Shown here one piece after another: positions 51,801 to 61,942 of a stretch of DNA of 64,000 nucleotides. The notes beneath the pieces are model-generated. The model made no database searches. It saw only the letters and a program-made list of their open reading frames with translations, and was not told where the DNA came from. This DNA comes from Gymnogyps californianus (lineage: Eukaryota > Chordata > Aves > Accipitriformes > Cathartidae): NCBI RefSeq assembly GCF_018139145.2, contig NC_059486.1:1550001-1614000 (forward strand). Direction: 5' to 3'. A program made the translations under genes and the position numbers. The first letter of the stretch is position 1. Every line of letters starts with the position of its first letter.

Positions 51801-54200
51801 GTACTAGCAAGAGCAACTGCATGATCACTTAAGCACTGAACGTCTCAAGAACATAAAAAATTAGTTCTGCGCAGCAGATACTTACAGGCTTCAGCTTCAT
51901 AAATAACCTGCAAATGAGACTCATTAACGAAAAGCACCTCCTACCACCTGCTATGCTGCTTAAATATGTCACGGTTCCTTTTTGCGATGCTGTCCGAGGT
52001 AATCCTTTAGTTCTGCTGCAGAGAGGCAGGTTGGAACGTTGTAAAGATGTTATCGCAGCACGCGAGGCTCCTGGGCTGAGCCCCCCGACGAAGGCAGGGC
52101 CAGCCCTGAACGCAGGCAGCGCGGGCAGGTGCCTGGGGCAGCCGGCCGGCCGGGGCCTGCTTTGCTGCACCAGAGCCCGCTTCCAAGTGCTGCAGGGCAG
52201 GGGGGATGCAGGGTCTGGAGGTGGGTGACGGCTGCGTGGGCGAGAGCTGGCTGCTTCTCCGCGTGTGTGACTTCAGGGGGACCGAGCTGTCGCCCCAGCC
52301 TGGCAGCTCCGTGCAGAAGGCACGCTCTTCTCGTTCAATCCCTCGGAAGAGGGAATAACACGGGAAACGCAGATGAAAGGCTAGCCTCTGCCGGTTGCGT
52401 CCAGGCAGCCATGGGCATGGCGTGTCAAAAGAGCAACTATTTTAGACTCTCTCGGCGGGCTATTGCTTGTGCTTTCCCAAAATATTTGGGACACTGGAGA
52501 AACAGCAGCTTAGCTCAACCAGGGGGAGCTTCTAGGTGGTGCTTTTAGGCACCGTTAAATGCCTGACGTCCATCAGAATAGAGCCGCTCTGGTCCCGGGG
52601 CCTTTCCCGCTGACACGACTTGCAGAGAAAAGCTCCTTTAAATTTGCCTTTTCCTGCCTGGACACGGCCCTAGCATCTTCATGGAAGTAAAAATATAAAA
52701 ACAGGAGAATTAGAACCTGATACAGGTACGCAATTAGAGAGAATTGGGGATGCGATCTGGTCCCCACGCGCAGCTGGAAAGCCTGCACGGAAACAGCCCC
52801 GCGCTGGGTCTGGCTCACAGGAATTCTCCGTCCTCGAGGCAAGGCTGTGAGTTTCCTTTTGGCAACGTCCCCTTTCCTGCTGCCGCACGGTGCTCTGGCC
52901 GCTCCGCCTACGGCAGCGCCCGTTACAGCCACCTTCATTTAAGCTTTTCCTTAGTAGCTGCTGGGCGTGCTCGGGATTTCACCAGCCCCGTTTCCTTGCA
53001 GAAGGTAAATACACTGTCATTTTTCCTGTGATTGTTTTCTTTGCAGAAAAAACTGGAGCTGGCTTCGAGCGCTGTGAAACTGGAACCCGCCGCGAAGCAA
53101 ATGCCATCGGCAGTCTTGCGCAGTTCACGCAAGCAGCTGGCTCAAAGGGGGCAGCGACCGTGGAGCTAGCAGCAAGAGGCTTCTCCTACACCCTAGCAAG
53201 GATCTATGCAGGTAGTAGGAAAGACAGAAACGATGGATTTCAGATCAGGAAGGGGCTAGGAATCAGCCCTAGAAGGGCCTGCTTTCACACCTTCTGGCTA
53301 AAGGGTGGAGTTTTAAAGAAAGCTCGGTCCCCACCTTCTTTCAAACCGAGGCAGCTCAGCCTGGCAAGCGCTGCTGAGAAGGAACCACCACCCACTTTTC
53401 ACGAGCCCTTGCTGTTTTGGCTGGAGCCCGGGAATACCGACGTCTCCTACTCTTCCACGGGAGCTCTTTTAATTGAACATGCAGCTTGGCCTGACGCTTC
53501 CTCCGCGGACATCTCCGCTGCTCGAAGGTAAGCAAAAACCTCTAGCCCTAACCGTTTTCGACGATTTCTTGTGCAATGCAGCAGGGCTTTGCTCTGCCTC
53601 TCCGAGCGATCTGACCCCCTGCCGTGGCGAGACCCAAACTTGGTATCATCGTAGATGGAGACTAACAGCATTCTGGGTTGGTTGCTGTCAACATCACGGC
53701 TTTTCCCTGCCACGGGGCATCTCCCTTCTAGCAGTGACGAGAAGGATCTAAACTGGGCAGACCTCAAGTTGAAACCAGCACTGTCTGCGTAATGGGCGAA
53801 CTGTTTGCGTTCTCTGTTCAGGTGGTGCAACCCGGAGCTGTGCCCTGTGGCCACGGCGTCAAGAGAACAGCAGCCACGAGGCCGAGGAAGCGCCGATGGA
53901 CGAGCGCGCTGGTGTAGGAGGGCCAGCCCCGCCTGCGGCAGCGGGCCGTCACTCACCAGGGGCAACTGGGAAGCCCAGCCCCCAGGGGAAACAGAAGGTG
54001 GGCTGCAAGCCGAAAAAAAACCCAACCCCAATCCAAAAATCCTCAGCCAGCCGTGGTGGGGACCTTCCACCGGGGCCACACCAAACCCTTCTGGAGTGAG
54101 CCCCAACTACACCACCCGCTCCGGTCTGAAATCCACTGCTTTTGCGCCGAGTTATTTGCTAACGCAGCCGCAGGCACTGAGATTCAGTCTGAGACGCTGA
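36744..54200 (+). CDS. AidB / ACDH-11-type acyl-CoA dehydrogenase (whole gene)
   Basis: This flavoprotein belongs to the acyl-CoA dehydrogenase superfamily, in the subgroup of bacterial AidB and C. elegans ACDH-11. Fourteen exons were assembled. The N-terminus ([20 protein letters not shown]) is the AidB-type helical extension. [14 protein letters not shown] near residues 176-189 is ACAD signature 1, the FAD/substrate region. [38 protein letters not shown] and [20 protein letters not shown] follow in family order. [18 protein letters not shown] matches the AidB motif around IWEG. The C-terminal part has [14 protein letters not shown] and ALLIEHAAW. Length would be about 675 residues, longer than typical because of an unusual tail. 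No clear mitochondrial presequence is seen if translation starts at 36744, which is the first ATG in a frame open from 36537. Substrate unknown. Exon 12 contains an apparent one-base loss, so either the assembly has an indel or this copy is disrupted. Confidence 0.9.
39996..40058 (-). repeat. CR1 LINE 3'-end fragment
   Basis: The stretch 'ggttggaaggacctctgga', 'gatcgtctcgtccaac', 'cccctgctca' is the complement of the typical avian CR1 3' terminal sequence. It lies in intron 1 of the AidB-like gene. Confidence 0.75.
40367..40599 (+). CDS. AidB-like exon 2
   Basis: It encodes [20 protein letters not shown], then a middle section ending [20 protein letters not shown], then RHSSW. The acceptor is ttggttcacag and the donor GGAG|gtaact, phase 2. 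Confidence 0.92.
41239..41338 (+). CDS. AidB-like exon 3
   Basis: It encodes [20 protein letters not shown], then [14 protein letters not shown]. The [10 protein letters not shown] string is typical of the family. The acceptor is tctttcctag and the donor GAG|gtatga, phase 0. Confidence 0.94.
42261..42392 (+). CDS. AidB-like exon 4 (ACAD signature)
   Basis: It encodes [19 protein letters not shown], then [20 protein letters not shown] and ATCSE. The acceptor is ccccaaaacag. The 3' end is uncertain: GAG|gtggga at 42392 leaves phase 0, whereas ACCT|gttctg at 42384 leaves phase 1, which fits the best acceptor of exon 5. Confidence 0.88.
42904..42957. repeat. Short tandem duplication, period 25
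   Basis: gattctgtagcaccctttgt occurs at 42904 and 42929. The second copy has an extra gtt near its end. It is intronic in the AidB-like gene. Confidence 0.85.
43276..43424 (+). CDS. AidB-like exon 5
   Basis: It reads [20 protein letters not shown], then [20 protein letters not shown], then [10 protein letters not shown] strong acceptor (ccttgcttgcag) lies before 43276. A weaker one (cgccgag) before 43295 would join in phase to the stronger exon 4 donor. The donor is ACAG|gtctgt, phase 0. Confidence 0.88.
43517..43684 (+). CDS. AidB-like exon 6
   Basis: It encodes [20 protein letters not shown], then [15 protein letters not shown], then [18 protein letters not shown]. An alternative in-phase acceptor at 43526 would drop the first three residues (WPQ) and gives the more family-like join. 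The donor is TTAAG|gtttca, phase 0. Confidence 0.9.
44224..44318 (+). CDS. AidB-like exon 7
   Basis: It encodes [19 protein letters not shown], then [12 protein letters not shown]. The acceptor is gatgctttcag and the donor AGAAG|gtgaag, phase 2. Confidence 0.93.
44593..44692 (+). CDS. AidB-like exon 8
   Basis: It encodes [20 protein letters not shown], then [14 protein letters not shown]. The YARSRVAFG string is a core ACAD motif in the C-terminal helical domain. The acceptor is attctctctag and the donor GAG|gtaagg, phase 0. Confidence 0.95.
46216..46356 (+). CDS. AidB-like exon 9
   Basis: It encodes [20 protein letters not shown], then [19 protein letters not shown], then AKLYTGKQ. It is 47 codons, phase 0 at both ends. 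The acceptor is ccgcttgcag and the donor CAG|gtatgg. Confidence 0.93.
46545..46585. repeat. Short tandem duplication, period 23
   Basis: aggaaacttgtccctttg occurs twice without mismatch at 46545 and 46568, in intron 9 of the AidB-like gene. Confidence 0.85.
47183..47275 (+). CDS. AidB-like exon 10 (ACAD signature 2 region)
   Basis: It encodes [20 protein letters not shown], then [11 protein letters not shown]. The GGQGY motif matches ACAD signature 2, but the usual basic residue after it is replaced by valine. It is 31 codons; the acceptor is cattttgcag and the donor CTG|gtaaga. Confidence 0.95.
47693..47800 (+). CDS. AidB-like exon 11
   Basis: It encodes [19 protein letters not shown], then [17 protein letters not shown]. 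The IWEGxxNIxxLDVL pattern is shared with E. coli AidB. It is 36 codons, phase 0; the acceptor is taccccacag and the donor CAG|gtgagc. Confidence 0.95.
47801..53046. other. Long intron 11 of the AidB-like gene
   Basis: No additional family-like exon is evident over 5.2 kb. A G-run with a poly(T) tract occurs near 51184-51244. Open frames here lack splice-bounded conservation. Confidence 0.6.
51230..51244 (+). repeat. Poly(T) tract
   Basis: An uninterrupted run of 15 T's, preceded about 40 bases earlier by a run of G's. Confidence 0.85.
53047..53211 (+). CDS. AidB-like exon 12, apparent one-base frameshift
   Basis: Exon 11 ends in phase 0. Reading on gives an amphipathic helix ([18 protein letters not shown], then MPSAV) and then nonsense to a TAG at 53167. 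One frame over, from 53115, the family-like [32 protein letters not shown] is read and joins the next exon in phase. The exon is 165 bases; 166 would keep the frame throughout. A one-base loss near 53113-53115 is the simplest reading. The acceptor is ttctttgcag and the donor GCAG|gtagta. Confidence 0.75.
53464..53527 (+). CDS. AidB-like exon 13
   Basis: It completes alanine from exon 12 and reads [21 protein letters not shown]. The acceptor is tcttccacgggag and the donor CGAAG|gtaagc, phase 2. Confidence 0.8.
53822..54200 (+). CDS. AidB-like exon 14 (stop codon)
   Basis: It opens [20 protein letters not shown] after a tctctgttcag acceptor and continues open to a TGA at 54198. The first ten or so residues look family-like (WC..LCPV). 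The remaining 110 or so are rich in Arg, Pro, Gly and Ser and look like low-complexity sequence. The exon may be longer than in relatives, or a second indel or intron may hide the true end. Confidence 0.65.
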
Positions 54201-54997
54201 AATGTTCTCACCGGGTTTTAGGCAAAGACTTAAGTGATCAAATCCAGATAGTGACTTGAAGCAGCAGGTCTTCAAGCGCCAACTGGTGTTCTTTTTAAAG
54301 AAAAGCAACCAAAACCAAACTGAAAATTATTTGAAGCTGATTAAATACAGAAACCCACCATTTTTCCCTGTTTACCTTCTTGCTTTCCAACGCTACCCAC
54401 GGTCTTCCGCCCTGGCACCTGCCAGGGATGGGGTTTTCTTCCCGGGCAGCCTCTTAGGCCCACTGTGGCCGTGAGGACGGTACGTCCCTTCACACAAGCG
54501 ACCTCCACGGGCAACCGCGGCGCTGGGCTCAGGACCCCCCAGCTCAGCGGCAGATCTTGGTGACTCGTTGGCTAAAACAAAGGCTTTGTAACCCAAACTT
54601 TCCATTTTCCTAGCCAAGATTATCGTTAAGCAAGGTAGCCACGGGGCTCGTGCTTTTGATTTTTCCTTTTACATCCTACCTTGTCTCAAACAAGCTTTGC
54701 TTTTCCTTTAAATTAACCTGGAGCAGAGGCTTTACCTTCCTGCATATTGCTGGGCGCCTTGTCCCCGCTGAAAGCTGCTGACTCAGCTCCACAGTCAGCC
54801 GAGATGGGCAAGAAAAATGTTCTCAACCTGCTGCATTTCAAACACGGGATACAGCAAATTGCGATTTGCGGCTCCGTAAATGGTCAGCGTCAACATCAAC
54901 GCTGCTGCGTAAAGCTGTTCTGCAACAGCTTAGGGGAGGAGGTAATTTCAATTACATCGCTCAAATTACATCAAAATTGTACGAGTTGGTACCAAAA

Positions 54998-55003
54998 TTA
55001 AAG
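54998..55003 (+). terminator. Candidate poly(A) signal ATTAAA (AidB-like gene)
   Basis: ATTAAA occurs about 800 bases after the stop codon, in an A-rich setting. It is a weaker alternative to the AATAAA at 55669. Confidence 0.3.
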
Positions 55004-55668
55004 AAAAAAATTCATTTTCTTAATTTTTCTTAAGAAAGCTTTCTTTATGCTCTGTGACCTCCAGAAAGTTTATTCATTCCCTACGCGTGTGTCCTAATGA
55101 TGCTGCAACTCATGCGGACATGAATTCTGACGCAAGTTTTAGCTTGAAATCCAGTAATCCTCCACCAAAGCAAACACCTAAATATTGATTGCGTGCTTCT
55201 CTTCACCCTCAGCCCGGCAGTCTACCTGCCTGGTATTACCCTGATGACTAAAAGGTTTTAATTAAAAAGTTGCTAATAACAGAAGGAAAACAGTAGTAGA
55301 ACAAAGACAGTTGGAACAGAGAGCTGCGAAGTGCTACGGCAGCTAGGATATCGAGTGGGAAGAGAGGAAAGGAGCGGTTTGCCGAGCACAAAGTTGTCCA
55401 ACCTTTCACTGAGGCCAAAGCCCGCCGGTCCAGGACCCAAGTGACCAAACGCTGCCTCCAGGCAGGAGCCGAGCGGTGCCAGGGCAGCATTCCCTACGGG
55501 ACACGGCGAGGAAGGCTCTGTGTGTGCGCTCCATCCCAGCGTGGGGATCGCAGGGCTGAGCCAAGCGGAGCTTCCCTCGGATCACACAAACACCGTTTAG
55601 CCAGGCCCAGCACCGAAGGGCTTTCCACTGCAGCGCGTCTCCGTGTCCGTTATATGTGCATTTAAGTG

Positions 55669-55674
55669 AATAAA
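55669..55674 (+). terminator. Candidate poly(A) signal AATAAA (AidB-like gene)
   Basis: AATAAA is followed within about 40 bases by a GT-rich stretch (tgtagttgtttggtgt), the usual downstream element. It would give a 3' UTR of about 1.5 kb. Confidence 0.5.
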
Positions 55675-56224
55675 TAATATTTGGGTTTGAAATATCTCCT
55701 ACTTCCCTGTAGTTGTTTGGTGTCAAAGGCCTTACAGGTGTGAAAGCACAGAAACCTGTCGTGCTGTGTAAAAATCAGAATGGGAAAGAGAGGGAATGCC
55801 ACGCGGCTCTAACCTGAACGATGACGGCAGCACAGTCCACCGCCACACGTGCGCGCGGGCAGGGCAGAAGGGTCTGATCGCGCGCCATGAACGCAACGCA
55901 GAGTGAAAGGCATCGGGTTAGAATTTGTTCGCAGAGCTGCTGATAAACCATCGGGATCCTCCGTTCTCGCCAAGCGCTCGTCTCCAAAGCAACGGGGCTT
56001 TGGCAAGCAGCCTGCCTTCCCCGCTCACTGCCCGTCTGGGATTTCACATCACCTCTTTCTTACGTATTTTACATGGTTTTTTTTGAACACCGGGATTACT
56101 TTTTCCTAATATATGAGCTATAATTTGCCTAAAAATAAGCTCCACAAACTGGGAGCCCTGCAGATGCACCAATACAGAAAACACAAGGGACTGTCAAATC
56201 GTCACTGTGTAGGAAAATGACAAA

Positions 56225-56230
56225 TTTATT
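56225..56230 (-). terminator. MTMR3: Candidate distal MTMR3 poly(A) signal
   Basis: TTTATT on the plus strand reads AATAAA on the minus strand, about 5.5 kb past the MTMR3 stop. It lies roughly 550 bases from the nearest plausible poly(A) signal of the converging AidB-like gene. Confidence 0.4.
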
Positions 56231-59200
56231 AAGATCTAAATGTTCACTCTGAGGCTACAGCAGAATAAATGCTGTTACAAACAAATAAGCACTAGGGTCT
56301 AACACTTTATACGGCTGCTAAACAGCTCTCTGCTCTCATAGGTTTGCATGTTTTAAAACATTTAAATGTTCTTGAAGTAAATAATCAAGAATCAGATATC
56401 ATTTTAATACAAATTCCACAAAAAAAAAAATGTACAATCAAATGCATCACCTGTTGCCACTGCAAGGTAAAAATCATTTAATAACATAACTATGGGAAAT
56501 CGGTTTAAAAAACATATTTGTTAAATAGTAAGATAAAACTTTAGCAGCATTTAAAAAATTTGAAAGTCCGAAGAATATGGTAATCTTAAATCCCGAAATG
56601 CAACGATCCGAGCTCCAATGCCTGTATTCTGTGTGGAAAATGAAGGGATGGGAATTTGTTATTCCTCTGCCCAGGAAATGGCATGTCTCTATGGCATAGG
56701 GACAGTAAGACAGACAAACGCTTGTACGGACGTGGCTGTATTAAAAGGTTACGTTCCTCTCTCCGCATCCTTGCTCTAGTGCTGGTGGATTCCCTCTTTA
56801 ACAAAAAAACCGAGCTGAACTGTTAGAAAAGAAACTTCTCGCTGCCTGGGCTTGGTCTGGGCTGCCTCCTCAGCCCTGCCCTGCTCCTCCAGCAGCACGG
56901 CTGTCTGTGAAGGCACTGAGCTGCCCCAGGAGGATCCCTGCGCTGTCCTTCGGAGAAACCACCACCAGGAGCAAAGGCAGTGCCCGGCAGCGCAGACTGC
57001 ACCGCCGTGCGGGCGCTGCACGAGCAGAGGCTGCATCGCTCCCCTTCCTCACGACTTAAAAGAGAGCCCACGTTGCTGCTTTTGCTTCTTAACCAAGAAA
57101 GGCAATTCCACGGAACTCACGAGCCAGTTCGGAGCGGTGCCAGCGATGGAATCTAGCCGAGGGCAGCTCTAAGGACTACGTAAAACCTGATCCGGATCCT
57201 GCACCTGAGCGAGTGTCAGCGAGCTGGCCTTCACTCAGCACTGCCCGAGCATCCCCTTCCAGCACAGCCCAGTAAAACGCCATCTTCTAACTGACTCTAG
57301 ACACAGTTTTCTAAAAACCTTGCACCGAGTAGTTCAGGATCTATTAGGAGGACAATTACAGACTAACCGTAAAACATCTGCACACCTCCGTCTGTTAAAC
57401 GAGCTCTGAATCTGCTCAGCTTCCCTGCACGTGGCTCCTGCCCTCTGCAGCCTCCAACAGCTCAAAGCCTCTCCCAGTGCGGGCTCCGTCCCGCACCGGC
57501 AGCCTTTCCTGGCTAGCGGAGTGGTTCCTGACACCACCTTCCCCTTCACCACCAAAGAGCCTGTGGTTTGCCGTCCTACACGCTGCCGCCACCATACCTC
57601 ACCCATACAATTAAGCTGTGATCAACTAACTGCTGCCCAGCCTGCAAGATCCCTGCTGCTGAACGACTCCTGGGCCGCCTCCGCCGGCGAGGAGAGGCTG
57701 GGCTTGCTGCTGGCCTACCTGGGGACGAGAGGGGCCTTCAGTTCTCAAAGATTGTCTTGTTCCTCAGCCACTAACACTGTTTTCAAGGCTCCCGATAAGC
57801 CGTACGCATCGCCTTTGCATCAGGAGATTGTCTTACAGCATGTAAGACAGCACTAAAGCTGCATAGTGCGATAGTAGCGCTGCTCTCCTTTCAGGCTCTC
57901 GTGCTGTTTGAGAGCTGTAACAAAAGAAGAGGAAGGGCCGTTCGTTAGGAAGAATTGATTACTGGGAAACGAGCTTCCACACAATGTCAGCTGTGTGCTC
58001 CTCCAGCAGAGCTGCCAGGCCATTGCTGCCCCTGACGCGGAGCCCTTCTGCACAATAACGGCTTCACACTATGTGGAAGTTAAAAAGTTCTCTCGACTCC
58101 CTCCGAGAGCGGCAGAGGAGACCCGCGGGGTTTCGCTCAGCGTTTCCGAAGCGGAGAACATCCAAGCGGTGCGGTGTCCGGGGCTGGGAGTACTGGTGTG
58201 CACGTAACGTCTACAGCTGCCGCACTACAGAGTAATGAGTTCCTGAAAAAGCACTTAGAAGTAACTCAAGTATGAGAGAAGCTATATAAAAATCAAATTC
58301 TGGTGTATAATTGAAAACCTGCTGTTCCTTTGCATGTTTCTTAATAGTGCAAAACATTATATATGCTTTGCTTTTTTATTCTTGAAGCTGTAGATACTAC
58401 CACCAGCTGTGATCACAGCTCTGCCCAGAATCTGCAGTTTTATTCGATTAAATACTATGAGATTATAAAGCAATTGTGCACGACGTCTTGTGATTAGAAC
58501 AGGCCTGTCCCAAAATAACTCACAGCTGCTCAAGGAGCTCTTCAGTCCCCCCGAGAATTCAGGGCAAATCCTCTCTCTCGACTTCAAATACGTAAGAAAA
58601 GAAATAACTGACGGAGAATGAGCTTATGTGACAGGAGCGCATGCAGCCAAGCACCTGAAACGAGCAAGCAGTCCTAGGAAAACGAGAATAATCAGACCCT
58701 TGTGCAGGAGGCTTCTGCAGGACAAACAGCAGCTGAGTTTTCCACCTTCTGGGAAAAGATTAAAAGACCTTAAACCTGAGCGAGTTTGGTTTGTTCCCAA
58801 AGAGCCACGGCTCCACCATCCAGCACTGAGAGTAAGGCAGAAAGCGTGCAAATGAGAACCGAGCTCCGATCTCCCCGCCACGCTGCCACCGCGGCGAGTG
58901 CCGGCGTTCGCTCGCTGCAGGGGAAGGGAGACGTCGAGCTTCCTTTTCCAAACGTCACTGAAAGCAGGGTGAATTCCCTGGAGAGCTGGGCTGCTCCTAC
59001 ATTTGGGCTAACGTCATCGGATCACCGCTTTGAAATATGATGGTCGGTTAAGGGGAAAAAGAAAAAGGAGGTACCGAGGAAGATGAGACTCTCGCACAGT
59101 TCTCCAGCCTCAGAAAACCGTGCTGATTGTACTGACTACCTGGCGGTGCAGGTGGTTTGTGTCTTTTCCCCCTCCCTGGGACTCCTGCGCCAGGAAAACC

Positions 59201-59421
59201 AAGCTTAATATTTTCTTCTTCTAAGTTTAGGAGCAACAGTTTGTTGTTCCTTGCAAAGACACACAGTGGAAAAGAAAGCAAGAGGAGGCCTGCTGCAGCC
59301 TCCTTTTTCAAAGGCCTTGGTGTTTCTGCTGAACCTCAAATATATCCCCTACGAAGGGCAGGAAAGAAAAATAAAAAATTAGAAAGTGTGTTAGCAAATG
59401 CTCCCATGCAAAAGTCTAAAC

Positions 59422-59437
59422 TTTATTCACTTTTATT
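59422..59437 (-). terminator. MTMR3: Candidate proximal MTMR3 poly(A) signals
   Basis: Two minus-strand AATAAA hexamers lie ten bases apart in an AU-rich context, 2.3 kb past the stop codon. Confidence 0.35.
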
Positions 59438-61518
59438 TATATATTTAACAATTCTAAAGTATTTACTTCTCGCTTTGACAAAAATGAAAAATATAGGAGC
59501 ACTTTACTCTTCAGGAGAGAACGGTTATATATACAGCTATGGAGAGATACTGGTTCCTCCTTTACATACAAAGAAAAATAATATTAATAAAAAAAGTGCT
59601 TCATCGATCAAAAAAAGACTAAGAGCTGCAAGCATTTATTCACACTGTACATCACAGACCCCCAAAACCCGTATCATAACCTCTTGGCACCTGTCATTAG
59701 GAACTGCAGAATCTTAGACTTATTTTTGACTGCCTATTTGCACCACAAACCCACACAACGTTAGTGTGCAGAACTACACCGTGTCCCCTCAGGTCAAACC
59801 TCTCGCCGCCCCCTCCGTGGAAGAGCCAGAGACGGGAGCCGTTCTCCTCTTCCTGCTCCAGCTGTCTCTGCTTTACACGGAACAGCAATGCCTACAGTTC
59901 TGTTCCAGATATTCGCCGCCCTGGTTTAGGAACAAACGCTTCTAGATACAACTCGGCCGGGGAACCCATCTTTAGCTTTGCTTTTCCCTCCTGATGGTTT
60001 GAAAAACATCTCAAAACCCGTCCCAGGGGAGATCCTTCGTTACGCTTCGTTACCAGAGCCCCTGCCCGTAAGGACACGGGCTGCTATAAACCAGCCTCCT
60101 GGACATTCTTTTTTGTCTTGTGAATCTTCAGCTTACGCCGCAGCAGCGTGACAATCCTTGCAAAGGGCGTGGGAAGTTCAAAGTCAAAAATAAAATACCT
60201 TGACGTTTCCCCATCAGGCCTAACAAATATTCCGAGATGGTTTTTCTCTGTGTGATACTCGCTTTGGATGGGGTGATTCTGACATTCCAGGGAAGGGAAG
60301 CACTCCTTTCCCAAGGTTTCTTAGATTTTGAGCTTTTGTATCTAGAACTCTCAAATACTCCAGCAGGATTCTTGAGAATATCACAAGAAAGTTGGAACTT
60401 TGTCTAGGCAATACACTGTGAAGCAGGATCTACGTTTCTTCCTTGCCAAATTGCACTAAGCAGGCTCTATCAAAAGGAAAAGGGGCTGAGTACCTAACAC
60501 TCATTTAAAAACATATACTCAATAGATTCACACTTTAAATGAGGTGATTTTAAAAGCAACTCGGATTGGGACAGAAGGAAGAAGGGGAATCCATGATGTA
60601 TTTCAGGTCTTTATAAAATCCTCAGGCAGGTTTTTCCTATCTGGAGTATACCGAATACAGACTGAAAAAGGAGGAGACATCCCAGGAGTATTACAAGCAC
60701 CAGCGCTCTCCTCACGGACCGAGCCCAGCGAAACCACCAGCGTATCACAGTTGCTCTTTCGTTGGTTTGGACAGTCCCATTAAAGTGCGAGTCTGAACAA
60801 CGGCACGACGGCCTGTTGGTATGAACCATGACAAGCGCACTGCTCCAAAAGTAGCTTCGCATCGAGTAAACCATCCGACAGATGGGGCAAGGAGAGAAGT
60901 CGAAGGTCTTCTACTTTCCCGCTCGGTTTTAAATATTGACTTGCATTTACAGAACTTCAGAGAGAGGCGCCAGTGTAAAACCCGTCTCAGCTCGGCAGCC
61001 CCTTCAGTCCCCGTCTCACCTCTCGCAAACAAGCACGCGCTTCCCTTAGCCAGCGTTGTCCGGGTCTTTCCACTCCGAGCCGCAGCGGCAGGGCTGATGG
61101 CAAGAAAACACGTTGATTGTGTGTGCAAGTACAGAGCCGCTGAGTACGGAAAGCTGGGATTGATTCCCCCTTCACGCAGCGAGGGTAACTAAGCCCACTC
61201 TAACAACAGAGAGGGAGAGTGCTCTCTTGGGAAAGAGATTCCCATTTCTTCTAGCAGCAACAGGTTCCCAAACAGCAGTTTCTTGTTTGGAAGTAACAGG
61301 AGTGATTGAAAGCACTAGCACTGACGCTACAGGTATTCACGCTTTGCACACTGGCTGCACCGATTCCCCTCTTCTCCTTTCCTCCACAACATCGTCCGTC
61401 TGCCACAGTTCAGCAGTGGGACAGTTAAATACAAAAGGGAAACCTGGTTCTGGCGCCAGCTCCCTTCCCACTTCCACAATCTTCCAGCAAACAAACAAAC
61501 ATATATATTACTATATAT

Positions 61519-61536
61519 ACACACACACACACACAC
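61519..61536 (+). repeat. (AC)n microsatellite in MTMR3 3' UTR
   Basis: Nine AC units are preceded by an AT-rich tatatata stretch and followed by imperfect acacat units. On the MTMR3 strand this is a (GT)n tract about 230 bases after the stop. Confidence 0.9.
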
Positions 61537-61768
61537 GCAAACACATACACACAGCTAGGACAGAAAGGAAAGGGGGAATAGCTGGAAAAGGAGAATCCCA
61601 CAATCCAGCGGTACGTCCTCGAGGTCTGTCCTGCCGAGCAGCGTTCCACACCCCAACCTCCAAAGTGCACGGCTCCCGCGTCCTCCCAGCCTCAGCCCAC
61701 CGAGAATCTGCGTGTCTGTTGGGGAAGAGTCGGCACGGCTGCTCCCCCGCTGCTTCGAGGCTGGAACT

Positions 61769-61940
61769 TTAATTTGACGTGGCAGTGATGGGTTTATCCA
61801 GTTCGAGATCAAGGCTGGAACTGCTTGGGTGCAAGCTGCTGTAGCACGATTTGCAGACTCTGCTGGGTTCAAAGAGCTGCTGACTAGGAACGGGCACCTT
61901 CTGGTTACAGCAACTGGAGCAGAACACATTTCCACAATTC
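61769..61940 (-). CDS. MTMR3: MTMR3 last coding exon (FYVE end and C-terminus)
   Basis: MTMR3 is a myotubularin-family phosphatase that removes the 3-phosphate from PI3P and PI(3,5)P2. This exon encodes the second half of its FYVE zinc finger: NCGNVFCSSCCNQKVPVPSQ, then QLFEPSRVCKSCYSSLH, then PSSSSLDLELDKPITATSN and stop. It is almost identical to the human C-terminus as I recall it. Zinc-binding cysteines of the C..C and CKSC pairs are present. The acceptor is ttcctgatgcaag with a pyrimidine-rich tract, and the first base completes an arginine codon. No earlier exon lies in the window. Confidence 0.96.
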
Positions 61941-61942
61941 CT

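Larger units (their letters stand above)
56205..61768 (-). other. MTMR3: Probable MTMR3 3' UTR
   Basis: No coding exon is recognised on either strand between the MTMR3 stop and a minus-strand AATAAA at 56225-56230. Several further AATAAA hexamers (for example 58375-58380, 59422-59427 and 59432-59437) could give shorter transcripts. Mammalian MTMR3 mRNAs also carry long 3' UTRs. The extent is inferred. Confidence 0.5.

Noticed and set aside
60084..60314. A 76-codon minus-strand frame within the MTMR3 downstream region.
   Set aside because: It lies after the MTMR3 stop codon, has no family match and is better explained as 3' UTR.
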